The position numbers were made by a program, and so were the translations under genes. Source: Bagarius yarrelli (lineage: Eukaryota > Chordata > Actinopteri > Siluriformes > Sisoridae). From it: DNA of 64,000 bases. This document shows positions 50,950-63,451 of the stretch, in pieces. The stretch covers positions 670,476 through 734,475 of the forward strand of contig VCAZ01000130.1 in assembly GCA_005784505.1 (NCBI GenBank), given 5' to 3'. The notes under the pieces are model-generated. The model saw nothing but the letters and a program-made list of their open reading frames with translations. It was not told the origin of the DNA and did no database searches. Position 1 is the first letter of the stretch. Each line of letters begins with the position of its first letter.

Positions 50950-51750
50950 GCCAGAAAGTATAATCATATTAGCCCAGTTCTGTCACCACTGCACTGGCTC
51001 CATATTAAACATTGGAAGGATTTCAAAGTCTTGCTAATTACTTATAAAGCCCTGAATAGTTTAGCAACTTAGTACTATAGTGTATTAAAATCAAATGCTG
51101 GCAGCAGATTCTTTTCTTACCTAGTGCCCAAACGTTGGAACAATTAACCTAACTCTGTTCAGAAGACAGACACTGTCAGTTTAAAATTAGATTAAAGGTC
51201 TATCTCTTTACCCTACCTACACATCACACACACACACACTCATTATACAAATCTGTTAAATGATTGTTAGGCTGCAATGATCAGGTCATCCGAACCTGGG
51301 AACACCACCAATAACATACAGTCTATTTGTCTATTGAAAGTAGAATAGCATCTACACTAACATAAGCCTCTTTCTTTCTTATTCCAAGCTCACTGTCACC
51401 ACCAGATCCAGTAATATGAAACAAGTGCTATTGACAGCTTTCCAGTAAGGACCTTGTCTTCTAGATGGCCATTTTGCTGCACCATAGAATAAACTGCTGG
51501 TTTGTTTGGTCAGAGGAGAACTAACCCCCTGACTGAGCCTGGTTTCTGTTTTTTTTTCCCTCTATTTTGTCATAGATGGAATTTTGGTTCCTTTCCGCTG
51601 TCGCCTCTGGCCTGCTTAGTTGCGGACTTAATTTACAGATATAAATTAAACTGTGCTTTAGTTTTAATATTGTTTTTAAATTTGATTTCGAAAGGCTGCT
51701 TTGATACAACTTCTATTGTTAAAAAGGCACTATGTAAATAAGGATGACCT
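50950..51750 (+). mobile_element. L2-related LINE 3' end, second subfamily
   Basis: Starts in the coding tail (ccactgcactggctccata) and runs through a 3' region (ctttccgctgtcgcctctgg) to a tail near gatgacctgacct. The 3' sequence differs from that of the main L2 family here. Confidence 0.6.
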
Positions 51751-51885
51751 GACCTAAGTCTTTGAATTTAACCAACACACATGTGTAGACTACCATCCTT
51801 CATTTTGACCACGATGATAAGATGAAGCATAAGGACTGCAGCTCTCTCTAATTACCTGGGCAACAGCTAATTGATATGTACCAAT

Positions 51886-54187
51886 CAATTCAATTCAATT
51901 TTATTTGTATAGCTCTTTTGGCAGTGGTCATTGTCACAAAGCAGCTTTACACAATCAAAGAATTATATCATATATATATGAATCAGAAATCAGTTTGTCC
52001 CTGTTGAGCAAGCCAGAGGCGACAGTGGCAAAAACTCCCTGAGAGGGAATAGGAAGAAACCTTAAGAGGAACCAGACTCAACAGAGAACCCATCCTCATT
52101 TGGGTGAAAAACAGGTAGCAGGAATTATGTGGTTACATTGTTTGTGTGTGTGAGCAACTTAAATCATAAGTCCTTAAAGAACAGCTGAAACGTCTTTATG
52201 GCAGAGTGGGACATTCTTGGTCACCCAGGTGATGTATTATTGACCGTTGATAATACACCAGTTAATAATACATCACCTGGGTGACCAAGGACGTCCCACT
52301 CTGCCATAAAGACGTTCCAGCTGTTCTTTAAGGCCTTAGGATCTCCAGAGTGGAGATGGGGTCTTTATCACTTGCAGCTCCGTTGTGGCATATGTAAAGT
52401 GACATTGTAATCAAAGTGTGTATGGAGTGTGCAATAAGCATACTACCTTATTGACAACACTCACACTCTTTTCTCTACTGTTGAGAGACTAACAAACCCC
52501 CAAGTCAGATTTCAAGTGTAATTCTCTCCGACAGCAAATGCAATAAATTTGTTTCCTTCTTTTCTGAGAAGATCAATAACATCAGAAATGCAATTAACGC
52601 ATCTTAAAATTATCCAGAGACTAGACAGATTCGATTACAATTCCAAAAATAGGTTACTATGTCTTTTTTTAAATAAATTCATAGAAAACTGAAAGAAGTA
52701 GTACAGAAACTTAAATCGTCAACCTGCTACCTTGACACACTTCCCACATCTTTTTCAAAAAATTGTTTTTCTATTTTCGACATGGATATTAAAATCACCA
52801 GTAATTAAGCCTTTATCTGCAGCACTAACTAACTAGAAATAACCAAATTCTTTAAAAAAGTCTGTATGGTGTCCTGATGGCCTGTATACAGTAGCCAGTA
52901 CAAACATTACAGGAGATTTATTATTAACAGTAGATGCAGCACCATTACTTCAAATGATTTATTCCTGCTCTCTGAGAAACACTGAAAGTATTATTATAAA
53001 AAGTGACGCAACCCCTCCGCCTTTACCTTTTGGACGCGGCTCATGTTTATGTTTAACAGTAATTTTGGGGTGTAGACTCTTAAAATAACATAACATACTA
53101 GTGATCATCTTATTTACAAAAAGCGCTTTTTCAGCAAGAGACCTGACATTTAATAAACCAAACTTTATCGTTTGTTTTTCTGTATTGCATACATTTTTTA
53201 TTTGTTGAACATCAGTTAAATTGCTTCTATTAAGCTAGTTTGGACGTTTATTGTATTTTGGTTGGTAACAGACACGGTCTCTATGGTGTGATATCTTGGT
53301 AAAAGAGTCTTTATGTGCTGTAAATTTGCTGGCATGAATAACTTATTAAATATCTGAATATCTTTATTAAATTTATATACATTTCTGTTATGCTTGTTAG
53401 CCAGAACTTTAACATTTGCCAAAATGTCAGGCACTCTGGTTCCCGGTAAACATTGGACTATGCTAACTGGAGTCTCTATTTTCACGTTCCGTACAATAAA
53501 ATCATCTCCTCACTGAGTGGGAGAACCTGTTTAATGTTTTAGTCAGAACTGATTAGCGGTGTGTTGACCCGCGACCATGCCACCTCATAGTCACCCAGTT
53601 GCCCTGCTACATGGGCTCTAGAACCGGAACCAGATCATGTACAGGATTTCCTGAACTAGTGGCATTCAAAACCGAATCTACAGCCCCCACATTTTTACTA
53701 TCCTCAATTTGAGGTTGGATGTATGTCTCTAATTCTAAAACCTTCTCTGTCAGCCTGACTATTTTTTTTACATTTATCACATGTGAAGCCCTCGTTGCCG
53801 ACAGAGATAAACTGTACATATGGCAAGTGGTGCAGACAACGATAGCAAGAGAGGAAGCCATTACTTACCATAAATAATGAATAATTCCAAAGAAGCGCTG
53901 TTCTTTGATGCACTTGGAAAACAGTAGTACAGAAACGCAAGTGGAAACACAAAATAACAAACTGGCAAACGATTTTAACATGCTAAACACACAAATTTAA
54001 ATCATTAGCAAACGTCAAAAAAGTTTTGATGTCAGGAAAATGGTGGGATTTAAGTTATTTTTTGTTGATATAATCAATAGAGAGTAAAAATAATATAAGG
54101 ATTTAACACAAAGCGAAGCTAGTAAAACTACACAAAATTATACGAGCAAACTGCTCAGCAACACCGCAAACATGAAGTGGCAGTGAG
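51886..54187 (-). mobile_element. L2-like LINE with ORF1, endonuclease and 3' end; RT deleted
   Basis: Read on the minus strand: a 5' leader (to about 54187), then ORF1 text at 53952-53600 with a Cys pair (CDKCKK) and a coiled-coil-like stretch (IVRLTEKVLELETYI). Endonuclease text at about 53200-52700 has LLNVRSLAEKALFVNKMI and, later, GDFNIHVE. The 3' region is 52440-51886 and ends in aattgaattgaattg. The RT part is missing between the endonuclease and 3' region. It carries the foldback at 52172-52333. Confidence 0.75.
52172..52333. repeat. foldback inverted repeat inside an L2 3' region
   Basis: Arms 52172-52241 and 52264-52333 (70 bases each, 3 mismatches) are separated by 22 bases. Other L2 copies have one arm only. 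Confidence 0.9.
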
Positions 54188-54385
54188 ACTGAACAATCCA
54201 GCTGTTTTCTAAGGACTTATAACTTAAATTGCTTACACATAGTGTGGCTGCACAATTCTTGCTATCTCTTTTTCACCCAAATGAGGATGGGTTCTCTGTT
54301 GAGTCTGGTTCCTCTAAACATTTCTACTTTTCTGTCCCATGACCATTGTAAAAAGCGCTATACAAATAAAATTAAATTAAATTGA
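54188..54385 (+). mobile_element. L2-like LINE 3' end fragment
   Basis: Plus-strand L2 tail (tcacccaaatgaggatgggt, aaaagcgctatacaaataaa), ending aaattaaattgag. It abuts the 5' end of a minus-strand L2 on the left and RTE copy H on the right. Confidence 0.75.
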
Positions 54386-55200
54386 GACTTGGTGGTGGAA
54401 TAGGAAAGTTCATGATAGTATACAGAGGAAGAGATTGGCCAAGAAGAAGTGGGACATGGAAAGGCCTGAGTAAAGTAGACAGAAATACCAAAATTTGCGG
54501 CAGAGACGTGAAAAACTGGAGAGGTGGAGTTTTGCCCTGGAGAGAAGAGGAATGAAAGTCAGTTGTAGCAAGACAGAGTACATGTGTTTGAATGAAAAAG
54601 AGGGAAGTGGAACAGTGAGAATACAAGGTACAGGGTAAAAAAGGTAAAGAAGGTACAGGAGTTTATGTACTTGGGTTCCACAGTCCAGAACAATGGAGAG
54701 TGTGTAATAGAGGTAAAGAAGCAATACAGGCTAGTTGGAATGGGTGGAGAAACATGTCAGGATTAATGTGTGACAGAAGAATATCAAATAGAATTAAGGG
54801 AAAGGTGTACAAGACATTGGTAAAACTAGCTATGAAATAAGGTTTAGAGGCACTGAAGAAGAAACAGGTGGCAGAGCTGGAAGTAGCAGAGCTGAAGATG
54901 TTGAGGTTTTCTTTGGGAGTGACGAGGTTAGACAGGATTAGGAACGAGTTCTTAATTCTGGCTCATGTCAGAGGTTTTGGGGAAAACACCAGGAAAGCCA
55001 GATTGAGGTGGTTTGGACATGTACAGAGGAGGGATATTAAATAATTTATAAGGAGATGTTAGAAATGAAGCTACCAGGCAGGAAGCAAAGAGGAAGACAC
55101 AAAGTTGGGTGTGAGTGAAGAGGATGTAGAGAATAGGGTTAGGTGGAGACAGACAATTCGCTGTGGCGACCCCTAAAAAGGAACAGACGAAAGGAGAAGA
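54386..55200 (+). mobile_element. RTE-like LINE copy H with RT core deleted
   Basis: Opens in the linker before RT (ggaagagattggccaagaag). At about 54510 it jumps over the RT core to LERWSFALERRGMKVS-type text. The C-terminal part and the family 3' end follow (ctgtggcgacccctaaaaag near 55165). Confidence 0.8.
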
Positions 55201-55895
55201 GCATACTGTTAAAATTTGTTCCACAATACAGAAAATGTTTAAAGGAGTGATGGTCTTATTACTTGCAGTTTCTATTAAAGATAACCCAGATTTTCATCCT
55301 TCTATATCAAATAGTGCCTTTAGTAGATGAGAACAGAATGGTTTAGGGATAAATAATCAGCTGTTTGATAGGAAGACCATAAGATCTTTCTCTCAACTAG
55401 CTGAGGGTTTTTTTACACTAACCCTAACCCTCTAATAAATATCTACAAATATAACACTATGACACAAGTCATAAACAATGGTAAATAATTCAAAGATGTT
55501 GATGTTGAAATGTTGAACTATTTTTATCAGTATTGCTGAGCATGGTCTACCTACTAAAATCATCTAGCCTATATTTATAAAAACGTAATGGAGGATAAAT
55601 CTAGGGATTCACTTCATATCAAAAGAAGTTGGGAATTAGAGTTTAATACAATAATATAGGATGATATGTGGATAAATATAAGCCCTAGTCAGCTCCAACA
55701 AACCCACGTCTCTGGACTATACAAGAGGGATTCTGCAGACTATGCCAGAATGTGGCATAAAGGTATAGTTTTATACCTAAATGTTAGCTGTAAAAATGTT
55801 GAAATTTTGTTTATTTTCTTTATTACCATTAAGGTTTATATTATGATTGCTAAACCATTTGAGTGTTTCTTAGAATTACAGTTTTATCAAATGCA
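55201..55895. other. gene-free spacer
   Basis: AT-rich, no supportable coding region. The frame at 55666-55941 has no recognisable domain. Confidence 0.45.
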
Positions 55896-56211
55896 TATAC
55901 AGTATGTCACACCCCTTACATTTCTTGTAAAAATTTATTAGATCTTTTTATGTGAAAACACTAAAGAAATTAAACTCTGCTACAATGTAAAGTAGTGAAT
56001 GTACAGCTTGTGTAACAGTGTAAATTTGCTGTCCCATCAAAAAAACTCAACCACACAGCCATTAATGTCTAAAACCCCTGGCAACAAAATGAGTACACCC
56101 CTAAGAGGAAATGTCCAAATTGGGTCCAAGTAGCCATTTTCCCTCCCTGTTGTCATGAAACTTGTTAGTGTTACAAGGTCTTGGGTGTGAATGCTCTCAC
56201 TCTCTCATACT
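55896..56211. mobile_element. Tc1-like transposon end, broken
   Basis: The text atacagtatgtcacacccc looks like a Tc1-type terminus. It is followed by gtgtaacagtgtaaatttgc and aatgagtacacccctaag, typical of the non-coding flank of one fish Tc1 family. The element stops at ctctctcatac, where L2 sequence begins. Confidence 0.6.
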
Positions 56212-57698
56212 TTATGGCAAAGTGGGTTGTCCTAGATAGCCCTGGTGATGCATCATCCGCTGGGCAGGTCACAGGGAAGGGTGCCACAGCACCGGGTCGG
56301 AGGTGGGGTCTAGATCACCGGCAGCTTCGTTGTGGTGTATTTAACTCAACAGTGTGAGAGAGAGAGAGAGAGAGGGAGAGAGAGAGAGACGAGAGAGGGG
56401 AGGAGAGAGAGAGAGAGAGAGGGAAAGGAAGGAAGGCAAAAAAAGAAAAAAGCTGTTAAGTAAGTGACAATGTAATCACACGGTTTGGAGTGATTAAATA
56501 AATAATGTAGAGTGCAAGAATGGACTCTGGCAAGACTAACTAGGTCAGCATAAGTAAAAGGAGAACCAAAGGAAAACACAGACATGAGGGCTCCCTGATA
56601 TGTTAAGCAACCAGCCGCTCTCATCATCAACACCGTGATCAATAAGAGAGGGGAAGACAGCATCTAAACATACCAGATCACCATAATACTCAACACCCAT
56701 GAGTCCCCCAGATCTGCTCCTTTATCTAAGGGGAATCAATACAAAAGGCTTGATTAAATAAGTATGTTTTTAACCTGGACTTAAACACTGAGACTGTGTC
56801 TGATTCCCGAACATACATAGGGAGGCTATTTCATAGCTTTGGGGCTCTGTGAAAAAAGGCTCTGCCCCCTCTGCTGTAGTTTTTATAATGCGCGGTACTG
56901 ACAGGCAGCCTGCATCTTTTGATCAAAGTAGGCGTGACGGAACGTAAGACACTAGAAGTTCGCTTAAGTACTGCGGTGAAAGACCATTTAGAGCTTTATA
57001 AGTTAAAAGTAGTTTTTTAAAATCGATTGCGGTGTCTCACTGGGAGCCAATGCAGTGTGGATAAGACCGGCGTTGATGTGCTCGTATCTTTTAGTTTTAG
57101 TAAGGGACTCTCGCTGCTGCGTTCTGGACTAACTGAAGTTTATTAATGCACCTAGTTGAAACATCCAGACAGTAAAGCGTTACACTAATCCAGCCTGGAT
57201 GTGATAAACGCATGAACTAATTTTTTAGCATCAGTAAGCGACAAGATATTTCTTATTTTAGCGATATTTCTAAGATGATAGAATGCTATCCTGCTAATAT
57301 TGTCGACATGGGCTTCAAATGAGAGATTGGAGTCTAAAATCACACCCAGATCTTTTACTGTTGTACTTGGTGAAACCAGAAAGACTGTCTAGGGTTAAGG
57401 TGGTGATCAGGAAGCTTACTTTTAGCTACCTGTGGTCCTAGAACCAGAACCTCCGTCTTGTTAGCGTTAAGCAAGAGGAAAATTGCATAACATCCAATCT
57501 CTTACTTCCTTCACACGTTGCTCAATATTATTAAACTGGCCTTTCGCGTCAGGCCTTGATGAGACGTATAACTGTGTGTCATCAGCGTAACAGTGGAAAC
57601 TGATATCATGCTTACGAATTATGTTTCCCAGAGGCAGCATGTAAAGAGAGAAAAGAAGTGGGCCTAAAACCGAGCCCTGTGGAACACCATACAGTGGG
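56212..57698 (-). mobile_element. L2-like LINE copy, RT and 3' region, both ends truncated
   Basis: On the minus strand it starts within RT at GVPQGSVLGPLLFSLYMLPL with an intact CYADDTQLY catalytic box (about 57560-57690). It runs through the coding tail and 3' region to 56212, where it lacks the final tail. A GA microsatellite lies at about 56355-56425. Confidence 0.85.
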
Positions 57699-58020
57699 AG
57701 ACATCTTTGGACTGCAGGCAGGTTAGTCCAGTACCTGAACTCTCTTTCTACAATACTTTGCTGTTGTAACACATGCAGAATATGGCTTGACATTGTCTGG
57801 CTAAAATAGCCCACAGCACCACTTTAACTCAGTCTATTTTGAATGAGCTTGGACCTTGAGAAGCTGGCAAAGTTTCTGAGTGTTGTTTGCACGGTAAAGT
57901 TACAGTTTTAGATTTTGTGACTGTGTTAACTAACAATGGTTTTCCAACATGTTCCTGAGCGCAGGCGGTAATATCCATTACAGAATGTCTAATATAATGC
58001 AGTGCCACCTGAGAGAACAA
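57699..58020 (-). mobile_element. Tc1-like transposase relic
   Basis: Minus-strand text from 58020 reads VALHYIRHSVMDITACAQEHVGKPLLVNTV, resembling the N-terminal half of a Tc1-type transposase. After a deletion, SQTMSSHILHVLQQQ and RYWTNLPAVQRCLPL resemble its catalytic half. It is homologous to the relic at 17938-18375. Confidence 0.55.
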
Positions 58021-58544
58021 AAGTCACGGCCATTTACTGTTGATGTACAGAAATGTCTTCGAATTGTCTGTAGATAACAAAATACCTTTCAATTGTATGT
58101 TGAGATTGTTCCTAAATTCCTTTCAATTAACTTGTTCACCTGTTTCAAACAGGTGTTTGGGTTTATGTGTTGCAGGTGGCTATCTTTTATTTTGTCGAAA
58201 GCTTTCCTAATGGCTTTGGGTTAGTAGATGCTTTTCACAGTAGGTAGACCATTCGAGAGATGCTTGAAATTGTTCACAACACCCACTGTAGAACCTAATG
58301 ATCTTGTATTGTGGTCAGAACCAAACCAAACTGTGATGAGGATTGTGATTACGCACTTTATTCATAGTTTTCACGTGACATCACAATTCTCCCTAGAGGG
58401 CAAAACAATGCTACCTTCCGCTGGCCAAGAGGTCACAAATTAAGTGATTTTTTTTTTCATTTAGCCAAAATGCTGGATAGTTGTTCTACAAAATGCACAA
58501 ACCCACAAGGCAACAAGCCAGGGCTATGCTTCAACAAATCCCCC

Positions 58545-58576
<32 letters not shown>

Positions 58577-59878
58577 AAAAAAACAGAAAAGAGGAACTTG
58601 TAGATTTCTGCCATTAGATTTCACGCCTCAAAGATTACATAAATAATGGATAAATTAATCATTGTAATTTTAGTCATACATGATATCTTTCTTACATAGT
58701 TTATTGTCATGAACTAAAAATTTAATTTTTATTTTGTGATAAGATAAAATCTTTTGTACGCTTATATCCTAGTGGTGTTGCAGTAAAAGTTTTTTCTTTT
58801 GTCGACAGGGGATCCCCATATTTGGTATCTTGAAACAGAAACTTTTGATCGGCTTTTGCTGCATTTTTTATGGAGATCGCCTGCAAGGTCCTTGCACAGG
58901 TCCCATGACCTAATAACTCATGTTTTTAGTAGTTAAGAGGGTTTTACAGCTTGATGGTGAGCTTAGTAGAAAATGTTAAACAACAATATTAAACACCCTG
59001 GCAATGGAATTATGCAAGAACAATGAGACTACTACATTTACAGCATTTGGCAGACGCCCTTATCTAGAAAGGCATCTTTTTAATACAACTAAGCAATTAG
59101 GGGTTAAGAACCTTGCTCAGGGGCCCACAGTGGTGGTTTGGTGTTGCTGGAAATCTAACCCGTTTTTTTTTCGGTATTAGTCCTACACTTGAACCATTAA
59201 GCCACCTACTACTAGAAACCCTGAAGGAAGGGGAACAGACTATAACAGAACACAAAATGGACTACAAATCCTGCTTACTTATATTCAACTAAATCAAAAG
59301 AAATGCATTTAAATAAACACAGTAGTGTAAAATGGAATAGATTGCAGTATAAAGCCCATATTAAAACTATTCAAATAAAAAGAACAATTCATCTCTTTGT
59401 ACTATACACCAATAGATGATAAACATTGGCTTTGATTTCCTGGTGAGATTGAAAAATAAAACCATTTCAAAAACATGTAAATAAGATGGCCCAGTATTTT
59501 AAAATTATGTGTTAGTTTCATGGCAATGAATATAAATACCTCTTTTATTAGATAGTTGATTCCAGAACAATAGAAAAAAAAATTACCTAGACAATTACCA
59601 AATCTGAATTTCCTTGTATCCTTTTGCCAAAAAATTATTATAATTATTTTATAATTAAAGTGGTTTAACAGTTACTGTTAACATGTATTAATGTATATGC
59701 AATATATAAATTACATGATAACAATTACTTCTAAACCACTTTAGTTACACAGTATTTCTATAATTATTTTACATATTATGCACAAATATTTGGGTACATC
59801 TAAAGCCAATACACTTTAACAAAACATTAACTTAATCTTATAAAAACAGTCTCTTAAGTCTTCTACTTGTGTTGAATT
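58021..59878. other. spacer and pole2 3'UTR side
   Basis: No coding region. An 18-base C run (58540-58557) is followed by an A-rich tract. Bases 59040-59210 carry the dispersed fish repeat (catttggcagacgccctta). The part near 59878 should be pole2 3'UTR. Confidence 0.5.
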
Positions 59879-62800
59879 TCAAAGTCCTTGCAATTTGCTG
59901 CATAAAAAACAAAAGCAGAAAACTTTTAAGCATTCTGTTTTCAAAAATAACTTTAATTTAAGAAATACGAGTATTTAAAGTTATTAAAGTTGGATACCTG
60001 TCTTCCACTGTCCTGTTTGATGGATAGTACACCTTGAAAGAAAATTCACTTCTTGGAAAAGAACCCTGCATAAAGAGAGGTGGTAAAAAAATGATCATAT
60101 CAAATATTATTTATGATTAAGAATATTTTAACAACTTTAATGTTATCAAAAATCAATAATATATTTTACAACATTACAGAAGAAAAATAACATGCACTAC
60201 AGTTAAATATTCAGAATATAAAAAGGGTAATACCGGGTTAATGCAAAGACAATCTGAGTTTGAGATGCAGAAGGGGTCATATTTATCAGCAAATATAACA
60301 ACATCAGGAACAGGATAGACACGCAAAGCATAGTCATATGCCCAATACACCGGACTGACATACAGGGGAAGTGGGGTCAGATGGCCCTGGGACAAGATAG
60401 TCTTTACAAACTGCAGGAAATAGGGAAATAAGAGTGCAAAAATGTGTTATAGTAATTCATTGTATTCGTTTCTTACATCAATAATAAAAATTTTTACACA
60501 ATGAGCTCAAATAAAAAAAGATTAAAGCTTATTTGTAATTTCACATAATTAAAACAGACAATATTTTGTTTACTTGTCTGTTGATTGTTTAGTATATTTA
60601 TATAGCTAATTTCTATCTAGCAAACTTTCAAAACCTCAAAAGGTTTTAAAAATAATGTTGCTTTCTTTCAAAAAATTATGATTTATGTCTTCTTACAACT
60701 GTAAATAAAAACTGCACATACATATTTTTACAAAATGTTTTTGGTAACTTTTTTACACAAAGCAGAACAAACTCACATGGTTTGGGATGTCAAGGTTCGG
60801 GCTGGGGGGTCTCAAGCAATTTCTACACATCTTGCTGACCAGGTCTTCTCGTATCACCACTATCTCCTGACTGCAGTACTGTATCCTGGCATAGGAAAAA
60901 GAAACTCTACTCAACATACAAATCAAGCTAAACATTTTATCATTATATAAAAAAGCTGCATATATACCTGCATGGGTTGGTAGTGAAGACTGAGAAAGGA
61001 ACTCTCTGTCTAAATTCTTCAGTGATATGTTCACCTAATGGAGGCCTTTGAGAAAAAAAAAAAAGAAAAAAAAAGAAAAAAAAATCACAGGACACATTCT
61101 AGTCACCTTATTCTTTATCTTTAGGGCAGCACTAAGATGCCAAAATGTTGTGTCTTGCCTGGGCAAAATTGTGCTGGGTCCCGGGTCTTCAGGGCCAGGA
61201 ACAAACACAAAGCGACTGCTGTTTTGAAAACAGTAGAAATAATTTAAGAAAACCATCGGAATTACCATACAGTTCATAGCTATGCGAACTAGGGAAGGCC
61301 ACTGAATTTAGAAAGTCATACCCTAACCCTAATGAAACACCTGAAGCTTTTATAAGATCATGACTTTGATCAATAGTGGTGGTTGTATCGAGGGTTGCTT
61401 AAGGATCTGGAAAGTCTGTTGCTAAATCAAAGATTGACAGCAGAGACCGACATTCATACCTCACAATTTATGCGATTTCAGTAGAAGTCAATAGTAATAC
61501 CCGTTAATCTTGCATATATTTTGTTTTTATTGTTTTTGTGTTTTTTTAATCTTAATAAGGATGCTTAAGTTATGCTTGGCTCACTTCTTCCTTTGAAGTT
61601 GTTTATTCACATAAAAATCTAATACAGTTTTAATTTTTCAATTTTTTTTGGCTTTATGTAAACATAAATTGTAGGAAATACAAATCGGCCTGTTAGTGTC
61701 TTGCGTCCACCACTAACAAAAACACCCCAAAAAACTAACCAGCAGTAACCAGAACCACTTTCTAACACCAAGCAACTTCAACTTCTTAAACTCTACATAC
61801 AGTATTTTTAAGGAACCTGTACATCACATATGACAAACAGTAATAACAGACAAATGACTCAGAACACACTATGGATAGTGGAAAGTGGCCAAAGAACATC
61901 TTACCTGTGGTGTATGCTGGGATGCTCACAAATTAAATCAGCTAGCACTTTTAAAGACTCTGAAAAAATATATATATTAATTACATCAAGAAAAGAGTAT
62001 TAAGTAGGTAAAGCCAGAGTTCCCTTCACCTCAAAACTTTTCACCTTTTAGCGACTTGATCTGACTTTTGCCATATGGGGCAGAGGAGAAATTCCCACAA
62101 AAGATAAAGCAGGTGGGAGGCATTGTTGAATAGCCTGTAACAGCACAAGTTCTTTAGATTTTTTTTGAAACACATTATTAATGAAAAAAATTATTCAATT
62201 CAAAATCATTGTAAAGAAACATTACAAACTTTAAACCTGAAAACATGGTCTGGATCTTCTCCAGGACCTCCACACTATCCAGCCACAAGTCAGAAATGAT
62301 AACAAACATAGCATCCACATTTTCTTCTTCAAGCTGCTTCAGTTTAGCAGAGGCTTTTACCGCAATGGTGGATGGACCCCCGAAGAAATTTGCATTACCA
62401 TAATATGCCCTGAGATAAAAATGTTTTTATTATAGAAAGAAAATAGAATTCAAAACTGGACTGCAAAAACAAATATTTACATTAAAAAATTTGATTATAA
62501 CACAAAGCGTTTTAAAAAATAATTAGCTAAATTTGTAAAACGTTAGAAGTAGTGAAGAGGACTTTCAAGTCACTGAGATCAGGTCACAATTTATCCTAAA
62601 ATGGCCGATGCCTGCAATCTTGGAAAGTAAACACTTTGTTGACAATTCATATGTTTTCACCACCGACACTTTATATGCTTTCAATTTTAAAATTAGCTGA
62701 ACATATTTTAAACTAGTGACACTTAGCCTGCCTCTTAAACAGTTAATCAGAATGTGGCAATTACCATTTTTTAAAATATTTATTTGAAAACAACATTATA

Positions 62801-63451
62801 TAATATAATATTGTGCAGGACATTGCACAATATTTACATTTCACAGTATTTCGCAGATGCCCTTATTCAGAGCAGCTTAAATTTATCCCATTTATATAAC
62901 TGAGCATTTGGGGATTAAGGACCTTGCTCAGGGCCCCAGCAGTGGTAATTGGTGTTTCTGGGAATTAAACCCACAATATTCCAGATATCAGTCTGACACT
63001 TTGATCACTGAGCTATCAGCTGCTCCTATGAATAAACCTCTGAAAGACTCCTCGCCTAACAGCGCAGCGTTAGTAAGCATAATATCATCTATAGCAACAA
63101 GGTCAACCCTACCCATACTTCTATCTTTAATTATTAGCACTAATCAGTGTCGTTCTACTTTGAATACAGAAGACAGTATGTCGATGGTTATATGATTACC
63201 TTGTAGTGAAGGAGGACTCAATTGGTGGAAAACCAAAGGCACTAACATGGAAAACCGAGTCTTCATACCACCCTGCACAAAACATAACATGGAAAAAAAA
63301 AGAAATAGACCTGTCAAACATTAGCTTAATATTTTAGACCAGAGCAATTAAAAAAGTCAATTAACCATCATTTTCTTTAAAGTGTATTAAAGAGTCAGAC
63401 GTTACCTTCAGCCAATACAAAGCCAGATTCTGTGTACAGCCCACTGTGGAA
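59879..63451 (-). CDS. pole2: DNA polymerase epsilon subunit 2 (B subunit), 3' part, 11 coding exons; 5' end outside window
   Basis: POLE2 is the non-catalytic B subunit of the leading-strand replicase Pol epsilon. Exons in reading order: 63451-63406, 63200-63272 (read downward), 62409-62237, 62134-62045, 61959-61905, 61218-61159, 61045-60968, 60885-60777, 60410-60234, 60065-59998, 59897-59879. They total 948 nt (315 residues plus stop), about 60% of the 527-residue human protein. Visible family signatures are GLYTESGFVLAEGWYED, the calcineurin-like fold pieces AYYGNANFFGGPS and FCGNFSSAPYGK, SSRFVFVPGPEDPGPS, FSVFTTNPCRIQYC, SQGHLTPLPLYVSPVYWAYD and the end SKLQGL. B subunits keep the phosphoesterase fold but are taken to be inactive. 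The intron at 61158-61046 starts with GC, not GT; the other introns are GT-AG. No further exon is visible between 63452 and 64000. Confidence 0.96.
62840..63030 (+). mobile_element. dispersed fish repeat in a pole2 intron
   Basis: Degenerate copy of the repeat at 59040-59210 (tcgcagatgcccttattcag, aaggaccttgctcagggccc) within the intron between exons 63200 and 62409. Confidence 0.55.

Noticed and set aside
55666..55941. 91-codon plus-strand open frame
   Set aside because: Low-complexity AT-rich translation, partly running into a Tc1 end; no recognised domain.
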